Origin: an uncultured Draconibacterium sp.
Lineage (GTDB): Bacteria > Bacteroidota > Bacteroidia > Bacteroidales > Prolixibacteraceae
NCBI RefSeq assembly: GCF_963675585.1
Contig: NZ_OY776414.1
Coordinates: 3,885,001 to 3,949,000, forward strand
Length of the DNA stretch: 64,000 nt
Direction of reading: 5' to 3'
This document shows, piece by piece, positions 18,632-27,739 of this stretch (the first letter of the stretch is position 1; each line of letters starts with the position of its first letter). The notes under the pieces were generated by a model. The model saw only the letters and a list, made by a program, of their open reading frames with translations, searched no databases and was not told the origin of the DNA. A program made the position numbers and the translations under genes.

Positions 18632-19549
18632 TCATTTTTCAACAGAAAAATAAATAGCGGCTTTCCAATTCAATTCATTTCCACCTCCATGCGGATCGTT
18701 GTAAAAAACCTCTACAATGTTTCCCGTATTCCTGTTGCCTCGCTTTAACGATTCTTCGTACAGAAGATTCCAGCTTACATCCGAAATGCTATAGTTACCA
18801 TAAAAATCGGCTCTTAATGCATTTTTTATGCCCACATTTCGGAGACCCATTTCTGAGTTTTCAGGAATCAATTCAGGATGAAGAATGGGAAAACAAAAAT
18901 CAAAACTGATACTGTCAGATTCCGGACTCCAATCCTTTACAACAACCATAGGATTTCCGTTTAAACCAAGCGCATTGTCTTTTACAAACCGATTTAGGTT
19001 GATCACATTTTTAATCATCTCTTCAGCTTTATTCCTGATTGGTGTTTTTGCCGAAATGTAAACACACGAAACCGAATCCAATTTGGCCTGTCCAACAAAT
19101 TCGTATTTAAAATCGTTGGTAAACTCCAAAAGTTTATTCCGCATAATCAACACATTCTTTTTTATACTTTTTTCGAAAGGCAGCGTTTGAAAAGGAACCA
19201 AAAGCCGGTTGTACAATTTCCGGTCTGTGTCTGTAACTCCAAGTTCCACACGTGTTGTCGAATCATTTTTCAGATGAAACTCCCAGTTAAATACAAGTGT
19301 TGTGTCTTTCAAAGTCAACACTCGCTCAATACTTTTATCGGGGAATTTTATGGTATTCGAGACTTTTTCCTTTTGCAGTTTCATTCCGTTCCAGTCGTTC
19401 CAGTCGCGAACAAAAGAATACACAACTGCGGGTTGGGCATCAACTGAAAAATAGACTTTGTAGTCCCATCTTTTTATAAATAAATACCAAATTAGCCCGG
19501 CAATAACGGTTAAAGTAATCGAGAAAATAAGTACCGTTTTTTTTCTCAT
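18632..19549 (-). CDS. Membrane-anchored SRPBCC plus GyrI-like domain protein
   Basis: A 305-aa protein. An N-terminal transmembrane segment (residues ~4-24, VLIFSITLTVIAGLIWYLF) precedes an SRPBCC/polyketide-cyclase-like domain (AVVYSFVRDWNDWNG, VFNWEFHLKNDSTTRVELGV) and a C-terminal GyrI-like effector-binding domain (residues ~150-305, ending in ELNWKAAIYFSVEK). Both folds bind small hydrophobic or aromatic ligands in other proteins. The combination behind one anchor occurs in Bacteroidota as uncharacterised proteins. With one N-terminal segment and little cytoplasmic tail, the ligand-binding part is probably periplasmic. It lies 41 nt after the haloperoxidase-type gene, so a role in binding that enzyme's substrate or product is a reasonable guess, not shown. 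Confidence 0.78.
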   Translation of the reverse strand: MRKKTVLIFSITLTVIAGLIWYLFIKRWDYKVYFSVDAQPAVVYSFVRDWNDWNGMKLQKEKVSNTIKFPDKSIERVLTLKDTTLVFNWEFHLKNDSTTRVELGVTDTDRKLYNRLLVPFQTLPFEKSIKKNVLIMRNKLLEFTNDFKYEFVGQAKLDSVSCVYISAKTPIRNKAEEMIKNVINLNRFVKDNALGLNGNPMVVVKDWSPESDSISFDFCFPILHPELIPENSEMGLRNVGIKNALRADFYGNYSISDVSWNLLYEESLKRGNRNTGNIVEVFYNDPHGGGNELNWKAAIYFSVEK

Positions 19550-19590
19550 GGTTTAATTTTAAGTCGATTTTGGTTTTAGCTTTAAGTGGT

Positions 19591-20928
19591 TTAATTGGTT
19601 TTGGTCTGAACTGTTTTACTAACATGTTCTCCCAATTTCATGCCCTGGTCAAGGCCATTTTCGATTGCAGCCCGGTAATGAATGCCTCCGTACATTCGGC
19701 TAATTGCTGCTTCGGCTGAAGCTGCATAGAACGAAGTAAAGCTTCTCACAGGCAGACCATAAGGAAGTTCTGTATCATCGTCGAAGGCAAAATTATCGCC
19801 AAAAAAATGGGTTAATGCAACCGATGCTGCACCTGAAACCACCGAGTGCCCCGAAGTATATTCAGGAAAAGGAGGTGTTTGCAAAATTGGCAACCAGTTT
19901 TCGTCAATGTACTTGTTAATCAGATTTTCGGGACGAATAAGAACACTGCTGTATTTTTCCTCCCAGCAACTAATAAATGCATCAAAAATAGAAACCGAAG
20001 TCGATGTATAAGCGGCAACCGTTTCCATTAAATTGAGCCCGGCCTTTTTACTGGCAATTTTACAAATTCCAATCCAGTGGGCACCAGGTGTAATTTTTTT
20101 AACAGCAAACATCATGTGCCCCCGATGTACCGAAACATACGGATTACAATCCCAAAATCTGGCAATTTGTACCTCATCGGAAGAGTCGCCATTCTTTTGC
20201 TCTTTTAAACCAACTTCGTACACTTCAAGCAGTTCGTTGTAAAACTTACTTCCTTCTTCCAGCGAGAATTCAGGATGAGGAACGGGTTTAAACTGTGCCG
20301 CCGAATCGAGTGTAAGTGTCCGAATGTGTTCCCAGTGAGGTTCAATGCCATTCATATAATCGGGAGGAGTGGGCTGCCACCTCCACTTTTCATTTAAATT
20401 TACGGTAAACTTGGGCATGGTCCGTGTTTCGTTGTAATGGTCAGCATCAATCCAGCTTACAATTTTAGCCGCCACCTGAAGTCCGTAATCGCGCGAAACT
20501 TCAAATTCAGAACTGTTTTGTTGTTCCCAAACCGAATACAAACTATCCCGGTAGCTTTCCATTTTGTCTTCCGAGAAAATAAGTCTTTTACCAACATCCA
20601 TAAATGCCACAAGTGCCGACACTTCCAGATTCAGGTTCTCTACATCTGGTTTCGGTGGAATTTCGGGAAAATCATTCAGCTGTCCGAGCAAGGAATTGTA
20701 GATGCTGTTTTCTTGCTGTAAAATTTCGTAGGCAGAAACTATCGGATAAACATAAACCCGCGAAGCCACCGGTGGCGAAAATATATCGTGAATCATTATT
20801 GAAGTAAGTTGATCTACCGATTTGTGAAAATCGTCGGTATCAACTACCAATGGTTCTTTTTGTTTCGAACACGAAAGAACCACAAAAATCAAGCTCAAAA
20901 GCCACCATTTTTTTTCAAAACTCATCAT
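19591..20928 (-). CDS. Vanadium-dependent haloperoxidase / PAP2-family lipoprotein
   Basis: A 445-aa lipoprotein (lipobox VLSC at about residue 20) with the full vanadate/phosphate-binding signature of the acid phosphatase-haloperoxidase superfamily. K325 and R332 form the KX6RP element (KYSSVLIRP). The motif SGHS with H361 follows (FPEYTSGHS). SRX5H comes from R411 to H417 (SRMYGGIHYR). Spacing between the three elements fits haloperoxidases. Vanadate enzymes use peroxide to oxidise halides; phosphatases of the same fold hydrolyse phosphate esters, and sequence alone does not decide between them. Double ATG at 20926-20928 and 20923-20925; either could serve. It follows a long ASPIC gene by 11 nt. 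Confidence 0.85.
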   Translation of the reverse strand: MMSFEKKWWLLSLIFVVLSCSKQKEPLVVDTDDFHKSVDQLTSIMIHDIFSPPVASRVYVYPIVSAYEILQQENSIYNSLLGQLNDFPEIPPKPDVENLNLEVSALVAFMDVGKRLIFSEDKMESYRDSLYSVWEQQNSSEFEVSRDYGLQVAAKIVSWIDADHYNETRTMPKFTVNLNEKWRWQPTPPDYMNGIEPHWEHIRTLTLDSAAQFKPVPHPEFSLEEGSKFYNELLEVYEVGLKEQKNGDSSDEVQIARFWDCNPYVSVHRGHMMFAVKKITPGAHWIGICKIASKKAGLNLMETVAAYTSTSVSIFDAFISCWEEKYSSVLIRPENLINKYIDENWLPILQTPPFPEYTSGHSVVSGAASVALTHFFGDNFAFDDDTELPYGLPVRSFTSFYAASAEAAISRMYGGIHYRAAIENGLDQGMKLGEHVSKTVQTKTN

Positions 20929-20939
20929 CCCTTTACCCT

Positions 20940-23900
20940 TTATTTCTTCACTTTATTCCATATTAACTTACAGTTGTTGGGAGCAGCAAGTATGTATTTT
21001 TCATTGTCGATTTCAACCAATTTTAATTCTCGAATTTCTTTTTGACTGTAATTTAATCCAACACAAACACCATCTTCAATTGTTCCGTTTCCGGTTAATA
21101 TATTTCCAGAGTTGGCCACAAAACGGCCATGGTACGGAGGTACTCCAAGAAAATTTCCACCGGTAAGAACATCATCTTTTGAGTCGCCATCGAAATCGTA
21201 AACAAAAAATGTATTTATTGGTGCTACCTGCAAGCCTGCACCAAACGGAACAAACTCATAATTTCCCTGGTTGTTTTTCAGGTATCCCGATTCCAGACAA
21301 CTCACTTCAAGTAAGCTTGCTTTGTCCAACACGTCCTGTCCCAAAACCTCATCGATGGTTTTACCTGCAAAGTCGCGGTAATACACAAATTTTTTACGGG
21401 TAAGCTGCTCCAGCTGTTTATCCAATTGGTCTTTTGTATTTACCGGATAGTATTTTTTGCCGGTCGCCATGGCAAGAACCGTTTCGGGTCTTCCGTTTTC
21501 GTCAAAATCGCTGAAGTACATTTTCAAGGGGTATTGTTTTGATGCACGGAACTTTGTATTTGTGCCCCAGTTTCCAAGCAAATAATCTGTATCTCCGTCT
21601 CCATCGACATCCATGGCTTTAACCGCCCTCCACAAACCGTTCAGTGATTCAGAAAATACTGTTTTGGAAACATTTACCAGCGTTCCATTTTGATTCTGAA
21701 GAAATTGCGGACTCATCCATTCCCCAACCAAAATTAAATCGGATTGACCGTCGCTGTTAAAATCGCTCCAAACGGCATCTGTTATCATTCCGGCTTTTAC
21801 CAAAGCTGGCTGATCGCTTAACGAAAATTGCCCCTTCCCATTGTTGATAAGCAAATATGAATTTGGAATATCGCCAAAACGATACGAAACCGCACGCCCT
21901 CCAACAAAAACATCCAGGTCGCCATCGGCATCAAAATCGCTAAAACGAGCCATCGATCCATTTTCAAAATAATCGGGAACTGCCTCTTCGTTCTTTTCAA
22001 AATTGCCATTCCCATCGTTTCTGTATATTCGGTCTTTAAGTGCCGGCATGGTTCCGTAAAACTCACCCCCGGCCGAAACCACAAACAAATCAAGATCCTT
22101 ATCGTTGTCGATATCCACAAAACAAGCCTCCACATCTTCAAACAAAGCATCAGCAGCAAAACCGGCAATTCTTTTTTCTTCAAAACCGGTTTCGTTCTGA
22201 ACAAATAAATGTGCTGTGTCGTGTTTTGCCGCGCCCATAAAAATATCGTCTTTCCCATCGCCGTTCACATCGCCAACAGCAATGGCAGGTCCTTCTGCCG
22301 AAATTTTATAGGGCATCAGGCTTTCGCGGTCGAAATCGATGTAGCTGTTTTCATTGTGTTTGGCCTGTACAATTTTTGAACTGTCGGGTGCCTCAAACCA
22401 TTCCTTTTGTAATTGCATCCGTTTCCAGTTAAAATTATGCCGGGTATTTTCAGGTTTAGCTACTACTGATTGATTGACTTCAACATTTTCCAGTTTCTGA
22501 AAAGTATTATCGGGCCATACAATCAGCACCGAGTCAACAGCCGCATTCTGCCCAAGTCCGAAATGGACAAGAGGCTCTACCGACGATTGGTAGCCACGCG
22601 TACAGTTCAGTTGCCGGGTTTGAAGCTGGCCTTTGTTGTACAAAAAAACTTTAGTCCCAATTCCAAAACGGTTCATTCCCGGATAATCAAACCTGATTTT
22701 CAGGTAATTGTTACCGGCTGTATTCTGGTTTTCGTAAATAAGCGGTTTGGCGTTAAAGTTATTCGTAACCAAATCAAGGTCGCCGTCGTTATCAAGATCG
22801 CAATAAACAACCCCGTTACTTTTTAAGGTATCTTCAGGGATCCAGCTCCTGGTTTTATCGGTAAACGCTAATCCTGTTCCTTCAAAAATATAATTATGAA
22901 TTACTCCGGTTGGCATCGCTTTTAATGCCAGATTATCCATAAGGTGTGTATTTTCGAGCGTGCTCTGAATTTGCTGATTCGAAATAAAATTAATGTAATC
23001 CAGGTCGTTTGGGCGCCGGTGAATTCCGGTACCGATAAACAGATCGATGATTCCATCCTGATTAAAATCGGCCAGCATGGGAGCCCAACTCCAGTCGGTA
23101 GCCGCAACCCCGGTCAGCAAAGCAACTTCCGAAAATGCTTTACCGCCTTTGTTCATTTGCAACATATTTCTGGAATACTGCGGATGATAACCCAGCATTT
23201 CCTTTCTTATTTCCAGATCCATGCTATTATCGCCATCCGAGGCTTTTAATATCTTTTCATCGTCGGGCAACATATCCAGCGTTACCAGGTCGGCAAAACC
23301 ATCGCCGTTAATATCTCCAATGTCGTTCCCCATCGAAAAGCGGCTCGACATGCCAAAATACTCCGTAAGTTTCTCCGAAAAAGTTCCGTCGCCATTGTTG
23401 AGATAATAATAGTCGTTTTCGAAAAAATCGTTGCTTACATAAATATCGTCCCACCCGTCGTTGTTAAAATCGGAAACCCCCAAACCAAGGCCGTAACCAA
23501 TTATTCCCCCAAAAATGCCCGCCTCTTCGCTCACATCGGTAAACACATCACCATCGTTGCGCATAAGTTTATCGCCCGATTCATATTTTCGATTTAAACG
23601 TAGCGTTGCCGGTCCATATGATTTTGAGGTGTGAACAGCCTGGTTTAACAAGTACATGTCCAGATCGCCATCCTTGTCGTAATCAAAAAAAGCAGCGGTT
23701 GAAGAATAGGTATCAAAATCGAGTCCGTATTTTTTCGACTCTTCCTTAAATGTGCCATCGCCCTGATTCATGTACAGCTCGTTGTGTCCTTCGAATCCGG
23801 AAATACCGATTACGGCCATCACATAAATATCGAGCCAGCCGTCGCCGTTCACATCGGCCATTGCAGCCCCGGTATTCCAATCCGACTTGCCTCCAACTCC

Positions 23901-24221
23901 TGCATTTTTAGTGATGTCTTCAAACTGCATATTTCCCTTGTTCAGATACAAGGCATTTTTTTCAAGATTGCCAACAAAAAAGATATCGGGCAGCGAATCG
24001 TTGTTAATATCACCAACTGCAATTCCACCTCCGTTGTAAAAATTCAGATAATCGAGAATACTCGCTTCTTTCGAATCTTCCACACGGTTTATAAAATCAA
24101 TTCCCGACTCTTTGTCGCTTATCAATTTAAACTGTCTTTTTTCTGAATTACAAGCACATGCCAGAATCACCAAAGCACTAATTAATATCTTATTTAAACT
24201 TATAAACCTGAGCTCTTTCAT
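20940..24221 (-). CDS. Long FG-GAP/ASPIC/FG-GAP lipoprotein
   Basis: A 1093-aa lipoprotein (lipobox LACAC). The ATG at 24221 is preferred to a TTG at 24233. The first FG-GAP array fills residues ~60-480 (VGDINNDSLPDIFFVGN, DVNGDGWLDIYVMAV, FFDYDKDGDLDMYLLN). The ASPIC/UnbV domain lies at ~500-585 (GYQSSVEPLVHFGLGQ). A second array completes the protein (VGDVNGDGKDDIFMGAAK, FSDFDADGDLDVFVGG). The N-terminal motif NFYNGGGIAVGDINNDS is shared almost exactly with the next gene, showing recent duplication. Its start overlaps the stop of the 24190-27510 gene by 32 nt. In SusCD operons, such lipoproteins next to SusD are probably exposed on the cell surface; what they bind is unknown. Confidence 0.87.
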   Translation of the reverse strand: MKELRFISLNKILISALVILACACNSEKRQFKLISDKESGIDFINRVEDSKEASILDYLNFYNGGGIAVGDINNDSLPDIFFVGNLEKNALYLNKGNMQFEDITKNAGVGGKSDWNTGAAMADVNGDGWLDIYVMAVIGISGFEGHNELYMNQGDGTFKEESKKYGLDFDTYSSTAAFFDYDKDGDLDMYLLNQAVHTSKSYGPATLRLNRKYESGDKLMRNDGDVFTDVSEEAGIFGGIIGYGLGLGVSDFNNDGWDDIYVSNDFFENDYYYLNNGDGTFSEKLTEYFGMSSRFSMGNDIGDINGDGFADLVTLDMLPDDEKILKASDGDNSMDLEIRKEMLGYHPQYSRNMLQMNKGGKAFSEVALLTGVAATDWSWAPMLADFNQDGIIDLFIGTGIHRRPNDLDYINFISNQQIQSTLENTHLMDNLALKAMPTGVIHNYIFEGTGLAFTDKTRSWIPEDTLKSNGVVYCDLDNDGDLDLVTNNFNAKPLIYENQNTAGNNYLKIRFDYPGMNRFGIGTKVFLYNKGQLQTRQLNCTRGYQSSVEPLVHFGLGQNAAVDSVLIVWPDNTFQKLENVEVNQSVVAKPENTRHNFNWKRMQLQKEWFEAPDSSKIVQAKHNENSYIDFDRESLMPYKISAEGPAIAVGDVNGDGKDDIFMGAAKHDTAHLFVQNETGFEEKRIAGFAADALFEDVEACFVDIDNDKDLDLFVVSAGGEFYGTMPALKDRIYRNDGNGNFEKNEEAVPDYFENGSMARFSDFDADGDLDVFVGGRAVSYRFGDIPNSYLLINNGKGQFSLSDQPALVKAGMITDAVWSDFNSDGQSDLILVGEWMSPQFLQNQNGTLVNVSKTVFSESLNGLWRAVKAMDVDGDGDTDYLLGNWGTNTKFRASKQYPLKMYFSDFDENGRPETVLAMATGKKYYPVNTKDQLDKQLEQLTRKKFVYYRDFAGKTIDEVLGQDVLDKASLLEVSCLESGYLKNNQGNYEFVPFGAGLQVAPINTFFVYDFDGDSKDDVLTGGNFLGVPPYHGRFVANSGNILTGNGTIEDGVCVGLNYSQKEIRELKLVEIDNEKYILAAPNNCKLIWNKVKK

Positions 24222-27200
24222 CGTTGATTCCAATCAATAAATGTTTTTGATTCTGAATGTTTATCTCTTGTACACTTCGAACTACACCGGTTCCTTTTAC
24301 CCCGGTATTCGCCGTTTCCTGAAATCCATCTTTGCTCCCAGTAAGCAAATGAAAAAATCCGGCGTCGAGCCTGCCAAACTGAGGTTTATAATCGAAGTCG
24401 TTACCGCCGAGTAACAAATCCGGAAAACCATCCTGATTTAGGTCGTCAATTAAAATTTCATTCACGCTCGATAACTGAACTTTTGCAGGCAATTGCACAA
24501 TTTCGAAATCCAAATCTTCAGTTTGGTATGCAACCACACTTTCAAAAATGCGTGTTTCTTTAATCAAGGAGTTTTTCAGAAGTTCTTCAGGTAAAATCTC
24601 TTCAATTGATTTTGTGGCATATTCCACATACTTCAGATTCTTCTTTTTCAGCGAAACAATTTGGTTGGTAAGTTCCTTTTTTAAAGCAACCGGTTTATCT
24701 TTTCCTTCCACTTTGCGCGTTAGAATCTGTTCTATGGCTCCGTTATTATCGAAATCGTTGATGTACATTTTTACAGGAGAAGCATTGTCTGCTTTTAAAT
24801 ACATGTTATCGCCCCTGTTCCCTAAAACCAAATCCACGTCACCGTCCTTGTCCAAATCGGCTGCACGAACGGTATTCCACCATCCAAATAACGAATCCAT
24901 GCTGGTTTCCATTTCCGTTAATCTACGGCCGTTCGATGTGTATATTTTTGGAGCCATCCACTGTCCTACAACAATCAATTCTTTGTTGTCATCGTGGTCC
25001 ATATCGCACCAAATGGCATCGTTAACCATTCCAACATCCATTAGTTTAAATGCTTTACTTTCGGTTATGTCGGTAAAATTTCCTTTCCCGTCATTCTCAA
25101 GCAAATATTGTTTCGGATTGATACCATAAATTTTTGAGACACCTAAATTCCCCACAAACAAATCCAGGTCGCCGTCATTGTCAAAATCGTTGGCTGCCGC
25201 TACCGAAGTATTGTAACGCATGTCGGGCAAGCTGTTCGTTGACCTCTTAAAGTTTCCTTTGCTATCGTTTAAATACAGCCTGTCGGATAAAAGCGCACTG
25301 GTTTCCGGCTTGTCGTTTCCACCCGAGCCCACAAACAAATCCAGATCGTTATCCCCATCAGCGTCAAAAAACAATGCTGTTACATCTTCATGTCCTTTAT
25401 CATTCGCAAAACTGCTATTGGTCTGAAGTACAAAATTCCCTTTGGTTTTTTGAATCCACAACTGGGCTTCCTGATCAGATGCACCGCCAATAAACAGGTC
25501 GTCAAGCTTATCGCTGTTTACATCTCCAATTTGTATGGCAGGCCCTTCTTTCGACGACATTTGCGGAATTAGACCTTCGTAATCAAAATCAACATAGAAA
25601 TTTTCCTGGTGCTTTTGGAATGGCACTTCAACTGTTTCGAAATAAGTTGCAGCCGCCCTTTTTGCCGGAGCCATTGATGAAAATTCGCCGGCATTTTCAA
25701 TATTCAGATCCAAAGTGGTATTGGCTTTAACATCTGTAAGAGTCTGCTTTTTACCATTGGGCCAGTACACTACTACCGAATCGACTTGTGTTAGTTTATT
25801 TAATCCAAAATTTAAACGATAATCCACCGAAGATTGAAATCCGCGGGTAGGAAACTGTTCCTGTTTGAGTATTTGATCGTCGTGATATACATAAACCGCT
25901 GCCCCAACTGCAAAGCTGTTTTTACCGTTTCCTTTTAGGTTAACCGATAAATAATTGTTTAACTGCCTGTCGGATGTAGTGTTTTTAAATAAAAAACAGG
26001 TTTGATTTACATTGCTGACGACAAGATCTAAATCGCCATCGTTATCCAAATCGCCGTAAGCCGACCCGTTTGAAAAGCTTGGGATATCGAATCCCCACTC
26101 TTTATACGCATTTGTAAAAGTAAGATCGCCATTGTTTTTTAATGCATAGTTTGGAATTGGATTGCTCGGCATTTGATTAATGATGTTCTCCACTTCTTCC
26201 TTCTCCCCGGTCAAAGTCATCTCCTGAACAATTTCGTTGGCGAAAAAATCCATAAAATCCATGTCGGTTAAATCGTGGTAAATTCCGTTCGACACATAAA
26301 TATCGCGGTAACCATCGTTGTCAAGATCGAGCAATAAAGCCCCCCAACTCCAGTCGGTTTGAGCAACGCCACTGTAAAATGCTATCTCAGAAAAGGTTTG
26401 ATCGCCATTGTTTAAATGCAATGCATTTTGCATGTACTGGTTATAAAAATCAAGGTCTTTTTTGAGGTAGAAAATATCGTGACCTTCAAACTCACTTGTG
26501 TTTTTAAGCCGGGCATCTCCTTCCGGAAGCATGTCGGTTACAAAAATTTCGCTGTACCCATCGTTATTAATATCGGCCAAATCGGCTCCCATCGATGACA
26601 TACTCAAATGTTCGATCCAGTCTTTTAAACTTTCGGTAAATGTACCGTCGCCATTATTTATGTATAAGTAGTCGCGCTCATAAAAATCGTTCGACACATA
26701 AATATCGGGAAGCATATCACGGTTTACATCGCCGATCGTAACTCCCATTCCAAAACCAATTAAACTTCCGAACACACCTGCTTCTTCGCTAACATCTACA
26801 AATTTTCCATTATCATTTCGCATCATTTTATCGCCACCTCCGCGAAACATATCCGGAAGTGTCCACTCTTCACTTCGTAAATTGCGCCGGTTCGAGTATC
26901 CAAGACTACTAACCGGAATAAAACTGTTGTTTAAAATGTAAACATCCAGATCACCGTCGTTGTCGTAATCGAAAAATGCTGCGTGCGTTGTAAATCCATT
27001 ATCAGCCAAGCCATATTCTTCAGCTTTTTCGGTAAAAGTTAAATCTCCGTTGTTTATAAAAAGCTCGTTTTTTTGATCGTCGCCTTCTATATTACCGGCA
27101 TTACACACATAAATATCGAGCCATCCATCGGCATTAATATCCACCATTGCAACTCCTGTTGCCCATGCGCGTTCTCCTTCAACTCCGGCCGGGCCGGCAA

Positions 27201-27510
27201 TTTCTTTAAACGTAAAATCTCCCAGATTTAAATAGAGTTTGTTTTTTTCTCTGTTCGAGGTCATGTAAATATCGGCTAAACCATCGTTATTCAGGTCAGC
27301 AATTCCTACTCCACCGCCGTTGTAAAAGTTACGGTAGGTAAAAATATTGTAGTCTTTTTCGTTTACTATTTTGTTAATAAAATCGACACCACTCTCGGAG
27401 GCAGGAACAATTTTAAACAGTGCGTTTTCGGGGATATTTGGATATGGATTTTTGTTACAGGCAAAAAACAATGGTAGCAAAAGTAAAACAAACCAAACCG
27501 TTCTCTTCAT
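24190..27510 (-). CDS. Long FG-GAP/ASPIC/FG-GAP lipoprotein
   Basis: A 1106-aa lipoprotein starting MKRTVWFVLLLLPLFFAC, a textbook lipoprotein leader. Its architecture matches the downstream paralogue: FG-GAP repeats (IADLNNDGLADIYMTSN, FFDYDNDGDLDVYILNN, LLDLDNDGYRDIYVSNG), a central ASPIC/UnbV domain (residues ~515-600, GFQSSVDYRLNFGLNKL), and a second repeat set (IGDVNSDKLDDLFIGGA, ANDFDNDGDLDLFVGN). It is the first gene after susD, separated by a 229-nt gap holding a perfect hairpin (27654-27681). Calcium-loop spacing suggests Ca-stabilised propellers. The position directly behind susCD makes it a candidate for a surface ligand-binding or capping protein, by analogy with other lipoproteins in sus operons. 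Confidence 0.87.
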   Translation of the reverse strand: MKRTVWFVLLLLPLFFACNKNPYPNIPENALFKIVPASESGVDFINKIVNEKDYNIFTYRNFYNGGGVGIADLNNDGLADIYMTSNREKNKLYLNLGDFTFKEIAGPAGVEGERAWATGVAMVDINADGWLDIYVCNAGNIEGDDQKNELFINNGDLTFTEKAEEYGLADNGFTTHAAFFDYDNDGDLDVYILNNSFIPVSSLGYSNRRNLRSEEWTLPDMFRGGGDKMMRNDNGKFVDVSEEAGVFGSLIGFGMGVTIGDVNRDMLPDIYVSNDFYERDYLYINNGDGTFTESLKDWIEHLSMSSMGADLADINNDGYSEIFVTDMLPEGDARLKNTSEFEGHDIFYLKKDLDFYNQYMQNALHLNNGDQTFSEIAFYSGVAQTDWSWGALLLDLDNDGYRDIYVSNGIYHDLTDMDFMDFFANEIVQEMTLTGEKEEVENIINQMPSNPIPNYALKNNGDLTFTNAYKEWGFDIPSFSNGSAYGDLDNDGDLDLVVSNVNQTCFLFKNTTSDRQLNNYLSVNLKGNGKNSFAVGAAVYVYHDDQILKQEQFPTRGFQSSVDYRLNFGLNKLTQVDSVVVYWPNGKKQTLTDVKANTTLDLNIENAGEFSSMAPAKRAAATYFETVEVPFQKHQENFYVDFDYEGLIPQMSSKEGPAIQIGDVNSDKLDDLFIGGASDQEAQLWIQKTKGNFVLQTNSSFANDKGHEDVTALFFDADGDNDLDLFVGSGGNDKPETSALLSDRLYLNDSKGNFKRSTNSLPDMRYNTSVAAANDFDNDGDLDLFVGNLGVSKIYGINPKQYLLENDGKGNFTDITESKAFKLMDVGMVNDAIWCDMDHDDNKELIVVGQWMAPKIYTSNGRRLTEMETSMDSLFGWWNTVRAADLDKDGDVDLVLGNRGDNMYLKADNASPVKMYINDFDNNGAIEQILTRKVEGKDKPVALKKELTNQIVSLKKKNLKYVEYATKSIEEILPEELLKNSLIKETRIFESVVAYQTEDLDFEIVQLPAKVQLSSVNEILIDDLNQDGFPDLLLGGNDFDYKPQFGRLDAGFFHLLTGSKDGFQETANTGVKGTGVVRSVQEINIQNQKHLLIGINDERAQVYKFK

Positions 27511-27653
27511 ATCAGTTACTTTTGAATTTAGTTAGCAGCAGAGTAATACCTACCGTCGGTAAAACTTACGAATACACGCAAGAGTTCACCTCAACTCAGG
27601 TAAATATATTCTTTGTGAGCTAATATAATGAAAGATTCCAATCATTTAAAATG

Positions 27654-27681
27654 AAGCCAGCGTACCTCTGCACGCTGGCTT
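27654..27681 (-). terminator. Perfect hairpin between susD and the following ASPIC gene
   Basis: Ten-base arms (AAGCCAGCGT and ACGCTGGCTT) flank an 8-base loop. Reading the minus strand, the hairpin lies 58 nt after the susD stop and 144 nt before the next gene. The bases after it are CATTTTAAATG with no long U run, so a weak terminator or an mRNA-stabilising 3' structure is likelier than a full stop. Confidence 0.55.
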
Positions 27682-27739
27682 ATCAATTCTTAAACTAAAC
27701 AACATTTAAAATGCGAATCCTTTCCTTTCGTATAAACAA

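Noticed and set aside
24548-25129. 193-codon plus-strand frame inside the 24190-27510 gene
   Set aside because: Complementary reading of the repetitive FG-GAP gene; calcium-loop codons leave the opposite strand open. The minus-strand protein has clear domains.
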